A DNA stretch of 64,000 nt from Urechis unicinctus. Taxonomy: Eukaryota; Annelida; Polychaeta; Xenopneusta; Urechidae. The notes beneath the pieces were generated by a model. It did not search any database and was not told where the DNA came from. It saw only the letters and a list, made by a program, of their open reading frames with translations. The translations under genes were made by a program, and so were the position numbers. How positions within the stretch are numbered: the first letter of the stretch is position 1; each line of letters opens with the position of its first letter. Shown here in pieces: positions 25,282 through 35,949 of this stretch. The DNA is taken from contig CM067357.1 in NCBI GenBank assembly GCA_034190875.2, forward strand, positions 22,487,704 through 22,551,703, written 5' to 3'.

Positions 25282-27640
25282 CTAGAAGCGCAGCTAAAAT
25301 TGAAAAAGATATATACAGGAAGAATATTAGATAAGGTCAATTACAATGATTAACTGCTTGTTTTAAAAAGGAACATCACCATTATAATTTAGAATACTCT
25401 GCATCAGGTATTTACCTTGATAGTTCCATTCCTTCGAAACTTCATGTAGTCTTTGAGTGATGAATGGTATATATTGTTCTTGAACTCAACTGTAATGGAT
25501 CTCCTTTGCACTTTCTTCACAATGCCTGATAATATATGAGGGAAACACTTAATAATCTTCAGAAAAATTATGCCATTGCAAGTTTAACAGCTGAAAATAT
25601 ATCACTCATAGTATGCATACAAGTGTTGATGACTTCAAAAAGATGCTACCAAGTTGGATACAAAGTGCATCATACATTTGAAGTCAAAACAACAAAAACA
25701 CAACAATGTTTCATATTTGTATATATACCTTGGTGCCATCTTAATTCTTCAGATTCATCAAATTGCCATTCAATCATTAAGATTTACATACAAGGAAGGT
25801 TGCATAACATAACTGAGAGCTCTGAAAATATGCCGGCCTTGTATACCATGTGCACCATGCAACTGGAATCATAAGACTGATCTAGGAGACCAGGCCAAGG
25901 TCAGCTAATTAGGTCAAAGTTTTGATTGGATCCATACCAATTTATACGAAGCTTTGTGTTATGTGTAAATTTGAGAAGAATTTAAATTTACCCTCCTTCT
26001 ATGTTTTCAAAGATCAGGGCTCATAGTATTCATAAATTAAATGACAAAGACATGTTTTAGGTAACAGACAGATGGACAGACAAATTAAAAGAGTTCAGTT
26101 TACATACCATTTATCCATGCAGGAATGCACATGCATACCCCAGTTCATACATCAACCCATATAACTATCTGTTGTGTATGCTTACCTCTAGCTGCTTCAT
26201 GTCAAGAGCCTCGTGGGGTTCAGGGACATCAGTGCTCTCTACCTGAACATAGCAACATTTTGATTAATAAAGATCAGCTGCCAAAAGTATGAGGTACTGT
26301 GACCAATCACATTAGAAATAAGGTGAAGGTCATTTAAATATTTTGCCCTTAGTGAGTTAGATAAGATTGTTACTGACAGATATCATTATCAATACATTAC
26401 CACTTGAGCAGAATAAAAAGAATTTCAAGCTAATCAACAAGTCAGATGTAAGGCTTCTGTTTTTATATAGGCAATGAGGCAATGTTTATTGTCCAAGGAG
26501 TCACTCTTTATATATGGGGCGGCTAGTTTGACAAATATTACTTCAGAGAATAGGAATAGACCAGTGTATTATGTGAAAGGTGACTCCTGGTATACAACTG
26601 AGCTATTAGGGCATATTAGCTTGCTAGCAGACACATAACTATATGAACAAATCCTCAAATGGATGCATACAAGTTTACATATACACAATAATTATACTTT
26701 TATGCATTTAACAACCCATTTCATAATCTCAAACAATCCTGTATGCTTACCACTAGCTGCATTATGTCAATAGCCTTGTGTGGTTCAGGGACAGAAGTGT
26801 TCTCCACCTGCAGTGTTCAGTGAGTTTGAATCACACATGTTGGGTGCTAAGAGGTGTGTACATGTGCAGGGCTTTTCTAAAGCATTTTAAGAATGCAAGC
26901 AATCAAATGTGAAAATGAAAGTCAGAGATTATGAATAATGTGCAACCACAATTTACAAATGGATGGATGAATATACTGACTTCAGAACAAGCTCAACCAG
27001 ACAGCATTAATATATATGAGTAAAATATCAATTACCAATGTTTGACCAGAGGGCAGTCTGTGCAAGATATCAACAGCTGACTCAGAGGACACCTGGTGTG
27101 GTATGGTACCTGTCTGTGTCTAAAAAACAAAGAATGAATTGTTGGTAATAATAAACCAACAGAAACTGGTTTCCTATGCAAGCATAGTGCAATATCTTAA
27201 AGCCTTAAATAGTCTGCACCATATGACTTTTTTTTTACAGGTATAATTGGATGCTGTGCCTGACATGCAAATTAACTTTTAGCAATGTGCACTTGCCATC
27301 ATTTCGTCTGAAGTCACTTGAATTTCCTCTGCCTGACACAGATTGTCATTTGCTGACCTGCACACATACACAAAAATTTACCTGTCTAACATATGCCAAC
27401 AACCATATAATTATAATGCAAAGAATATGAAGAGTGTTCCAGGGAGGAGGAACTGTTCTTGGGCAATTTAGATGAAATATATGGGGAAATCTTAGAATCA
27501 ATCGTATACATACCGTTCTACCAACACCCACAGCTTCCATCGTCCAGACTGACTTTCTACACTGCAAAGGTACGGGAAAAGTTGCCAAAGAATCGCGCGA
27601 GTAACCAAGGATGTCAAGTGGATAAACGCACTCGGGACGA
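25282..27640 (-). CDS. Split gene of unknown function inside the KDZ element
   Basis: Exons on - are predicted from splice sites and phase: 27514-about 27640 (5' part, no ATG in the required frame), 27297-27357, 27036-27119, 26751-26807, 26186-26242, about 25792-25862 (weaker), 25416-25525 and terminal 25282-25293 (stop TAG). The two 57-bp exons encode related 19-residue peptides, VENTSVPEPHKAIDIMQLV and VESTDVPEPHEALDMKQLE, and both are phase 0. The longest exon reads IVKKVQRRSITVEFKNNIYH, then a basic tail. No domain is recognised. The gene lies tail to tail with the transposase, so it may be an accessory gene of the transposon, or a captured host gene. The 5' end and one junction (between 26186 and 25862) remain unresolved. 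Confidence 0.5.
26186..26242 (-). CDS. Duplicated 57-bp exon, copy b
   Basis: Phase-0 exon bounded by a TTCAG acceptor and a CTAGAG|GTAAGC donor on -. It encodes VESTDVPEPHEALDMKQLE. It is closely related to the exon at 26751-26807, and the flanking intron sequence TTACC(T/A)CTAGCTGC on + is also shared. Confidence 0.6.
26751..26807 (-). CDS. Duplicated 57-bp exon, copy a
   Basis: Phase-0 exon bounded by CTGCAG and CTAGTG|GTAAGC on -. It encodes VENTSVPEPHKAIDIMQLV. Together with copy b and the preceding 84-bp phase-0 exon (TQTGTIPHQVSSESAVDILH), it forms a run of interchangeable phase-0 exons. Confidence 0.6.
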
Positions 27641-27883
27641 AGAGCGGCTATGACGGGGAGCATAGCGTTACCGGTAAATCACAATCAACCTGACTATATT
27701 CCCGCGCATTTGCAAAATTAGATGACTCTTTGTTTTAACAACATACGATGTAAGACAACGGTTACGGTTTATCGCCTCGGAAGGGCCGGGCAACGAAGTG
27801 GGGGCAATGGTGAAGAATATTTTGTAAAAAGTAGCTATGCGAGTTTAACGACTTATTGCTGATGATCACACTTTGTCAATGAA

Positions 27884-30800
27884 TAGAGTCCGCCATTTTC
27901 CACCCAAATGTTTTGATGTTTATTCATTATTGGAAAGTGATGATTACAGTGAGAACACGTCATCGTAGACAGCAGTAGGCGTTTCTGTCATCCGAACCAG
28001 CGAGTTTCTCTTTCTGACGTTATTGACACAATATTACTTCATACACTGTATGTGAATAGATACTGCCATTTTCCTCTTCCGATTGTCATACGTATGGACG
28101 TTTATTCGTTGAAGGAAAGCGACGGACTAATGATAACAGTAAGAACACGTCATCGTATCGATACGCTGACAGAAGCGTCTCCCAGTAGCCAGCAGTAGGC
28201 GTTTCTGTCATCCAAACGAGCGAGTTCCACTTTCCGACTTTATTGACACAAAATTACACCATACACTGTATGTAAATAGAGTCTGTCAAATTCTTCTTCC
28301 GACTGCCATATGTATGGACGTTTATTTGTTATAAAAAAGTGATGGACTAATACTAAACAGTAAGAACACGTCATCATATCGATACGCTGACAGAAGCGTC
28401 TCCCAGTAGCCAGCAGTGGGCGTTTCAGTCATCCGAAAGAGCGAGTTTCTCTTTCTGACGTTATTGACACAATATTACTTCATACACTGTATGTGAATAG
28501 AGTCTGCCATTTTCTTCTTCCGATTGTCATACGTACGGACGTTTATTCGTTGAAGGAAAGCGACTGACTAATGATAACAGTAAGAACACATCATCGTATC
28601 GATACGCTGACAGAAGCGTCTCCCAGTAGCCAACAGTAGGTGTTTCTGTCATCCGAACGAGCGAGTTTCTCTTTCTGACGTTAAGAACACAATATTACTT
28701 CATACACTGTATGTAAATAGAGTCTGTCATGTTCTTCTTCCGATTGCCATATGTATGGACGTTTATTTGTTATAAAAAAGTGATGGACTAATGATAACAG
28801 GAAGAACACGTCATCGTATCGATACGCTGACAGAAGCGTCTCCCAGTAGCCAGCAGTAGGTGTTTCTGTCATCCGAACGAGCGAGTTTCTCTTTCTGACG
28901 TCAATGAAACAATATTATTTCATATACTGTAAATGAATAGAGTCTGCCATTTTCTTCTTCCGATTGTCTTATGTATGGACGTTTATTTGTTATAGAAAAG
29001 TGATGGACTAATGAAAACAGTAAGAACACGTCATCGTATCGATACGCTGACAGAAGCGTCTCCCAGTAGCCAGCAGTGGGCGTTTCTGTCATCCGAACGA
29101 GCGAGTTTCACTTTCCGACGTTATTGACACAATATTACTTCATACACTGTATGTGAATAGAGTCGGTCATTTTCTTCTTCCGATTGTCATATGTATGGAC
29201 GTTTAATTTGTTATAAAAAAGTGATGGACTAATGATAACAGGAAGAACACATCATCGTATCGATACGCTGACAGAAGCGTCTCCCAGTAGCCAACAGTAG
29301 GTGTTTCTGTCATCCGAACGAGCGAGTTTCTCTTTCTGACGTTAAGAACACAATATTACTTCATACACTGTATGTGAATAGAGTCTGTCATGTTCTTCTT
29401 CCGATTGCCATATGTATGGACGTTTATTTGTTATAAAAAAGTGATGGACTAATGATAACAGGAAGAACACGTCATCGTATCGATACGCTGACAGAAGCGT
29501 CTCCCAGTAGCCAACAGTAGGTGTTTCTGTCATCCGAACGAGCGAGTTTCTGTTTCTGACGTTAAGAACACAATATTACTTCATACACTGTATGTAAATA
29601 GAGTCTGTCATGTTCTTCTTCCGATTGCCATATGTATGGACGTTTATTTGTTATAAAAAAGTGATGGACTAATGATAACAGGAAGAACACGTCATCGTAT
29701 CGATACGCTGACAGAAGCGTCTCCCAGTAGCCAGCAGTAGGTGTTTCTGTCATCCGAACGAGCGAGTTTCTCTTTCTGACGTTAAGAACACAATATTACT
29801 TCATACACTGTATGTAAATAGAGTCTGTCATGTTCTTCTTCCGATTGCCATATGTATGGACGTTTATTTGTAATAAAAAAGTGATGGACTAATGATAACA
29901 GGAAGAACACGTCATCGTATCGATACGCTGACAGAAGCGTCTCCCAGTAGCCAGCAGTGGGCGTTTCAGTCATCCAAACGAGCGAGTTTCAGTTTCCGAC
30001 GTTATTGACACAAAATTACACCATACACTGTATGTAAATAGAGTCTGTCATATTCTTCTTCCGATTGCCATATGTATGGACGTTTATTTGTTATAAAAAA
30101 AGTGATGGACTAATGATAACAGGAAGAACACGTCATCGTATCGATACGCTGACAGAAGCGTCTCCCAGTAGCCAGCAGTAGGCGTTTCAGTCATCCGAAC
30201 GAGCGAGTTTCTCTTTCTGACGTTATTGACACAATATTATTTCATACACTATATGTGAATAGATTCTGCCATTTTCTTCTTTCGATTGTCATACGTACGG
30301 ACGTTTATTCGTTGAAGGAAAGCGACGGACTAATGATAACAGTAAGAACACGTCATCGTATCGATACGCTGACAGAAGCGTCTCCCAGTAGCCAGCAGTA
30401 GGTGTTTCTGTCATCCGAACGAGCGAGTTTCACGTTCCGACGTTAAGAACACAATATTACTTCATACACTGTATGTAAATAGAGTCTGTCATGTTCTTCT
30501 TCCGATTGCCATATGTGTGGACGTTTATTTGTTATAAAAAAGTGATGGACTAATGAAAACAATGAGAACACGTCATCGTATCGATACGCTGACAGAAGCG
30601 TCTCCCAGTAGCCAGCAGTAGGCGTTTCTGTCATCAAAACGAGCGAGTTTCTCTTTCTGACGTCAATGAAACAATATTATTTCATATACTGTAAATGAAT
30701 AGAGTCTGCCATTTTCTTCTTCCGATTGTCTTATGTATGGACGTTTATTTGTTATAGAAAAGTGATGGACTAATGAAAACAGTAAGAACACGTCATCGTA

Positions 30801-31170
30801 TCGATACGCTGACAGAAGCGTCTCCCAGTAGCCAGCAGTGGGCGTTTCTGTCATCCGAACGAGCGAGTTTCACTTTCCGACGTTATTGACACAATATTAC
30901 TTCATACACTGTATGTGAATAGAGTCGGTCATTTTCTTCTTCCGATTGTCATATGTATGGACGTTTAATTTGTTATAGAAAAGTGACGGACTAATGATAA
31001 CAGGAAGAACACATCATCGTATCGATACGCTGACAGAAGCGTCTCCCAGTAGCCAATAGAAGGCGTTTCTGTCATCCGAACAAGCGAGTTTCACCTTCTG
31101 ACGTTATTGACACAATATTACCACATGCACTGTGAGTGAATAGAGTCCGCCATTTTCTACTTCAAAATGA
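27884..31170. repeat. 220-bp tandem array with TIR-like core, about 15 units
   Basis: Units of about 220 bp recur from GAATAGAGTCTGCCATTTTC through CATCGTATCGATACGCTGAC and GTCTCCCAGTAGCC to CATCCGAACGAGCGAG. The core CATCGTATC...GTCATCC is homologous to the inner part of the element's terminal inverted repeat (31561-31620 and the matching left end). Each unit contains a 12-bp perfect palindrome, CGTATCGATACG, and a looser dyad TGACAGAAGCG/CGTTTCTGTCA. Minus-strand frames of 63 codons repeat with the unit and are by-products. Confidence 0.95.
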
Positions 31171-31553
31171 GCTTTAATTCATACGCTAGTCCAATTTCCA
31201 TAGACAAGGTGGCGTTTTCGCTGCATCTCCAAATAACCAGTAGGCGATTCTATAATTTTTTTGCCACATGACACCTATTTCTTTCGTCATTGGTTCATTA
31301 TGTCTGTCTTAAGAAAGGGTTTTTCACCCGACATTTCCAATACGTCGCAGATTGGTTTGCCTCGCCTACTCGCATCCCCACTCCTGGTAGCTCATTTTGT
31401 CTTTGAATGAGTCAACTCTCAATAGGTGGTCTTTTACTTTAATAACCAAGGTTGTTCACTTATACTCATTATGAAACTGAGCGATATATAAGAACAAATC
31501 ATAAAACCCCGTCTCGAGAAGATATTGAGATGATGTGCACCACTTGATTCGGG
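31171..31553. other. Right subterminal segment of KDZ element; nothing recognised
   Basis: Single-copy DNA between the 220-bp array and the right inverted repeat. It has no open frame of note and no repeat. Confidence 0.6.
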
Positions 31554-31687
31554 ATCTGTCATCGTATCAATAGGCTGACAGGAGTGTCTTCCAGTAGTCA
31601 GAGGGCGCTACTGTCATCCTATGGCATACGCATGACCGGCGACTCCCAGTATCCTATAGTATACGCTGACCCCAGTTGTATCGGGTG
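31554..31687 (-). repeat. Right terminal inverted repeat of the KDZ element
   Basis: Reverse complement of 14727-14860 with four substitutions in 134 bp, ending CCCCAGTTGTATCGGGTG. It is followed directly by AAATAAT and then by R sequence. Confidence 0.92.
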
Positions 31688-31694
31688 AAATAAT
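31688..31694. repeat. Target-site duplication AAATAAT, right side
   Basis: Identical to 5264-5270, the left flank preserved in copy 1. It is followed by GGTGTTTGCAGTA, which aligns with GGCGGATGCAATA at the uninserted site near 52.62 kb. Confidence 0.75.
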
Positions 31695-33589
31695 GGTGTT
31701 TGCAGTATTTGAAGTTTAATGCAATCATTGGCATTTTACTCGGTTGCTACCTGTCTTTGAATCAATCTGGTAAGTTAATGGACTTTTTCAATATACTATG
31801 TTTCACACTGTTCCCTTCCATAAATCCTGCATTAGCCATAACGTCAGTCATAGACGTCTTTATAAGTTTGATGATAGGACTGTATCATTCACCGGATATT
31901 CCCACAGACAACATTTATCGTTTGTATACAGACCCTAATCGGTCAACTGAGTCTCGAGAACAGATATATTGAAAAGCAACTTTGAGGTGGCGATTTAACC
32001 ACCAGGGTGGGTCTGGTATCGTGTTTAATAAGAAGCGCTGTCGAGACCTCTTATTCAGGCGGCTCGCTAGGCTCAGGAGCAAACGAATGCCAGCGTTGGC
32101 TATATATATTCTGACAGTTTTCATTAGCTTGGTTTATAAATACGACGCTTTGATTTAGCGTCGTCTGACCTCATGTGTCGATCAACATATCTATCTAACT
32201 TCATATAGTTGTACAGGCACATAACTAGATACATTGAGTGTTAGATTACCGTATAAAGAGCACAGTGTCATGAAGAAATGCATTCATTCTTTGTCTATGT
32301 AAATAGCTTTATGTTATCTCGGTTTCAATTACCCAGGGTCACATTAACCAATCATTATAGTCTAAAAACTGTAAGGGCAAATGACTCCGCTTTCATGAAT
32401 AACTTCCATCGTGTGTTAATATGTTCTGGCCTCATGTATTGCAATAACATGACCCGACAGGTGTCTATCATGTAATACATCGCCTCGACAACAAGATATT
32501 AAATATATCATATATATGTTTATACTAAGAATGGGTCATTCGTCATTACACATATCTCTTCGACAGTCACCTTGCCGCGCCTCATCCTCACGAATTATAG
32601 TGATACCAGTATGAAGCACACGAATGAATCTGAATGACGGCACTAGATGTACAGCTCGTTTTATCGCCTTAAACGTGCATGCGTCAGCACCTTCTTTGTG
32701 TCTGCTTCATGATAGATTAACAATTCATATGGTTTTTTCTTTAAACACAATGCTGACTATTTATCAACACTTATCATGGTTATTAAAGGTTGCTGTCAGG
32801 CACGTTTTTCCGGCGCCATTTTGCTCTTTATCTAATGCAAATCTACATCAGACACAAAAACCGCTTTTCAATTTGAGTGCAGTAATAAGTAACATTCATG
32901 AATTTGCTCCGAGATATCATTCTGTTTCAATATGACTTCAGCATTCTCCCTTCATTGTAAAAACATATCATGAAATGATTACGAAAAGGACGGAGTTCGA
33001 TACTGGGCTGTAACTACTATCTAGGAAGACCACCTGCCACGATAGAATAGTAATTATTCGGGTAGTGAATGTTTGTCTGTGTTTGTAACGTAGGACTACA
33101 TATAACTTCTTCTTTGTGTTCTGGGTATGTGTAATCATCGTCCGCGGTTTGCTTTATGGTTTATTTATCCACTTCTAGTCTCGTGTACTATGACCGATCG
33201 TATGTAACATTTAGGAGAGGAACCATAGCGACATAGACGTATGCAAGTTCGTTAGTGTAAAATACAGTTAAGTTTCATTAAAGCCAGCTTGTTACACTGT
33301 GAGTAGTGGCATTGTTCAGTGTCGATATAAACAACACACATAGTTAATGTTTCCTTGGATGATTGGTAAGTATCAAGTATTTACCGCTGAAGACGGAATG
33401 GAGAGTATTTCAACAGCCAGTTATCGCACAAGGAGAATAATAAGTCATTAACAGGTCTACTATACGGCAGAGTAGCGACAAAAGTCAGATATTGTAAATC
33501 ATGGGCATGACACAGTATACAATATACGTTTACATTTTATCAAACAAATCTTTTAGGCAAAGAATTAATCTAGCAATCATGCTGTGCCC

Positions 33590-33750
33590 TGATAGCAACA
33601 AAACACCTTGCGCCCAGTAAACAGAACAGCCTTGCCTCGTCCGTAGTAAACATAACTACCATACCTCGTCAGTAGTAAACAGAACAGCCAAACATCATCA
33701 ACAGTAAACCGAACAGCCAAACCTCGTCAGCAGTAAACAGAGCATGTCAA
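33590..33750. repeat. Minisatellite, about 33-bp unit, four to five copies
   Basis: Repeats of AGTAAACAGAACAGCC followed by a variable CCTCGTCAGC half. It lies in the 1.1-kb stretch that is absent from the corresponding module at 55.7-56.6 kb. Confidence 0.8.
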
Positions 33751-35269
33751 TTAGCTGCAGCAGTAGCTGGTTCAGTAACCCATCGACAACTCAGTCACGT
33801 GGTCGTCTATGCTGATAAGGTGGCTATGTATTGCATTTCCATTCAATGCTAAAGAAGGCAATTAATGGAAGTGATAAAATAGGTTCTTTTGGATAGAATT
33901 TTTTAAAACGCAAAAATTTGTTTCGGTTACTGTAACTTTACTGCCATTTTGTACCAAACGGATTATTATAGACATGGATATATGCGACGCTTTTCATTGA
34001 ATTGCAGCAAACAACTGATGGATGCGCTCGTGTGTACATAAGTTGTTCAGCAACAGATATTTCCGGTTACATTTGATGTCAGCAGCAAGGATGAGTCAAC
34101 ATGAATGCTAAAGAACCTTTACAGATGTTCGAAAGTACCCGCACATTGATCAATGATCATTTTATTTGTGTTCACTTAGAATGTGTGACGAGGTCCACTT
34201 TAAAATTACCTGGAAACTCGCCAATGTGCATTGATGTACTCGCCAATTACTGTTAGTAACTGGGGACCTCACATGATTTACTTACCTGGGAATATGTCAT
34301 GATTGTAATGAGCAAAGGATATACTCGCCTCAAGCAACAAATCACAAGAAACCGAGAAATAGTCACTGACGGGCAAAAAATTGTCAATGAGTTATGACAA
34401 TTTCCGCTGGAATAACTCGGCTAACAATGTGTGCCACAAGCCAAGCTTTGAAACACTGAGTTTGTAACAGAAAATCAAAATGGCGTAAAAAGTCTGCTCT
34501 AGCACCTGGTTCAAATACTGCATTCACGTCGTACATCAATAATCAATCCTACAGGTACGGTTAGAATATGACGTGTATATAAGCAGACAACATCAAAGCG
34601 CGTCTTCCGCTCTAATGAATGGTGTAAGTAAGGATCACTTATGACAATACGTATTCATTATTTTAACATAATACCCAACACAAATACAACCTTTCGCATA
34701 CAAATATTTGTTTTTGTCGTAAAGACGAGATGATGACGTTAATTCTATCTTCATAGAACGTGATATTTGTATATGACGAGCGTTAGAAATGATGCCATTG
34801 GCGAGACAGGCAATAATAACTGTACGAAAGCTTTCATATAGATATCTAGGACGAGTTTAACCAAGGTTTTAATGGGTTGCTTTGGGCACTCGCTATTTGC
34901 ACCGAAGTATATCCTAATGCCAGCGGGTACATAGTGCACCACTAACAAGCAACATTATGCATTTCATTGCGCTCTTCCTGGTTGGATTCGCAACGAAATG
35001 AAATACGCTCGTTATCTGATTGGCAATGACATCTATCGTATCAACAGTTAATTGGTACAAATATATAACATTCAAACGAATGAATGATTCAATGTTTGAT
35101 TTTTAAAGGAATTCTAAACACATGTCTAACACAACTCATGGTGAACTAACCCTCGATGAAATGAGAATCCGAATGACTTTCATGAACATATGCAGTAAAT
35201 AGTCTGTCTAACTGTGACAACATAAGGACATGGCCACATATGTGCCTCAGTAAACAAAAAATGACCAAA

Positions 35270-35890
35270 CTAGATAGCTGAAGGATATTGCGCTCTCATT
35301 CATAGAGGCTATTTATTCAACAAAGGTGCACGTAAATTGTGCAAATGATAAATGCTAACATCAAGTAGGATCACATACTTTATTATCTACTATTGTGAGC
35401 TGCCGCACGATGATGGCGTTTGCAATAACATTTGATATGAGGATCACTTAATTTGGTTATCCATCATAGGATTTGGGTAATACGTTAACCGCTGCGGTTC
35501 TCTTGTGATCTAAATAAATCATGTTCTGCTATCTGTAGGCAATCTGCTAATCCACCAGTTATCACATCCACAACGTTCTAGTGTTCAGTAAGATAAAATA
35601 AGTTTGACAAATTTCTATAGCAATAGTTACGTCCACAACCTCCTCTATTTAAAGTACCACCTGTCTACAGCAGCATGTGGCTCTCTGTTTCTACAATGTG
35701 CTCGACCAATGATCAATCCAAATACAAATGTACTTTATCATCAAGCATAGTGCAAGGGTGCGGTTGCTAAATCAGTTCTAGATGCACTGTCGGTTGATTA
35801 AAAGCTGAGGACAAACAATAAATCATGCTTGTGGGATAATATGGTGAATGATGTAAGCTGATATTGGCTTTTTGCTTATTGATATAGTCC
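35270..35890. repeat. R macrorepeat fragment with uninserted target site
   Basis: Aligns with about 43870-44920 (shared AACTAGATAGCTGAAGGATA-like start and GTACTTTATCATCAAGCATA segment), with internal material missing. At 35406-35415 it carries the intact counterpart of the KDZ target. It ends where the copy at 35950 begins, so it is a truncated unit. Confidence 0.7.
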
Positions 35891-35949
35891 CGTGATAGCA
35901 AAGATCAATTCAAGCGTTTGACTTTGCTGGCTTTGTTTGCCACGTGTAA

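Larger units (their letters stand above)
31688..35200. repeat. R macrorepeat, copy 2, right of the KDZ insertion
   Basis: 31690-31950 aligns with 44030-44300 and 52620-52900 (shared CTATGTTTCACACTG and ATAACGTCAGTCATAG words). 32560-33140 and 34290-34600 align with 55680-56180 and 56205-56600, a module missing from the copy at 35950-46890. 33150-34290 has no partner in that copy and holds a small minisatellite. No coding sequence is recognised. Confidence 0.75.

Noticed and set aside
28681-30854. Repeated 63-codon minus-strand frames beginning MTETPTAGYWETLL as a protein family
   Set aside because: They recur because the 220-bp DNA unit recurs, cover the TIR-like core, are lost in several units, and have no splice or promoter context.
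27884-31170. CRISPR array
   Set aside because: Units are 220 bp and conserved along their whole length without unique spacers; the genome is animal-like.
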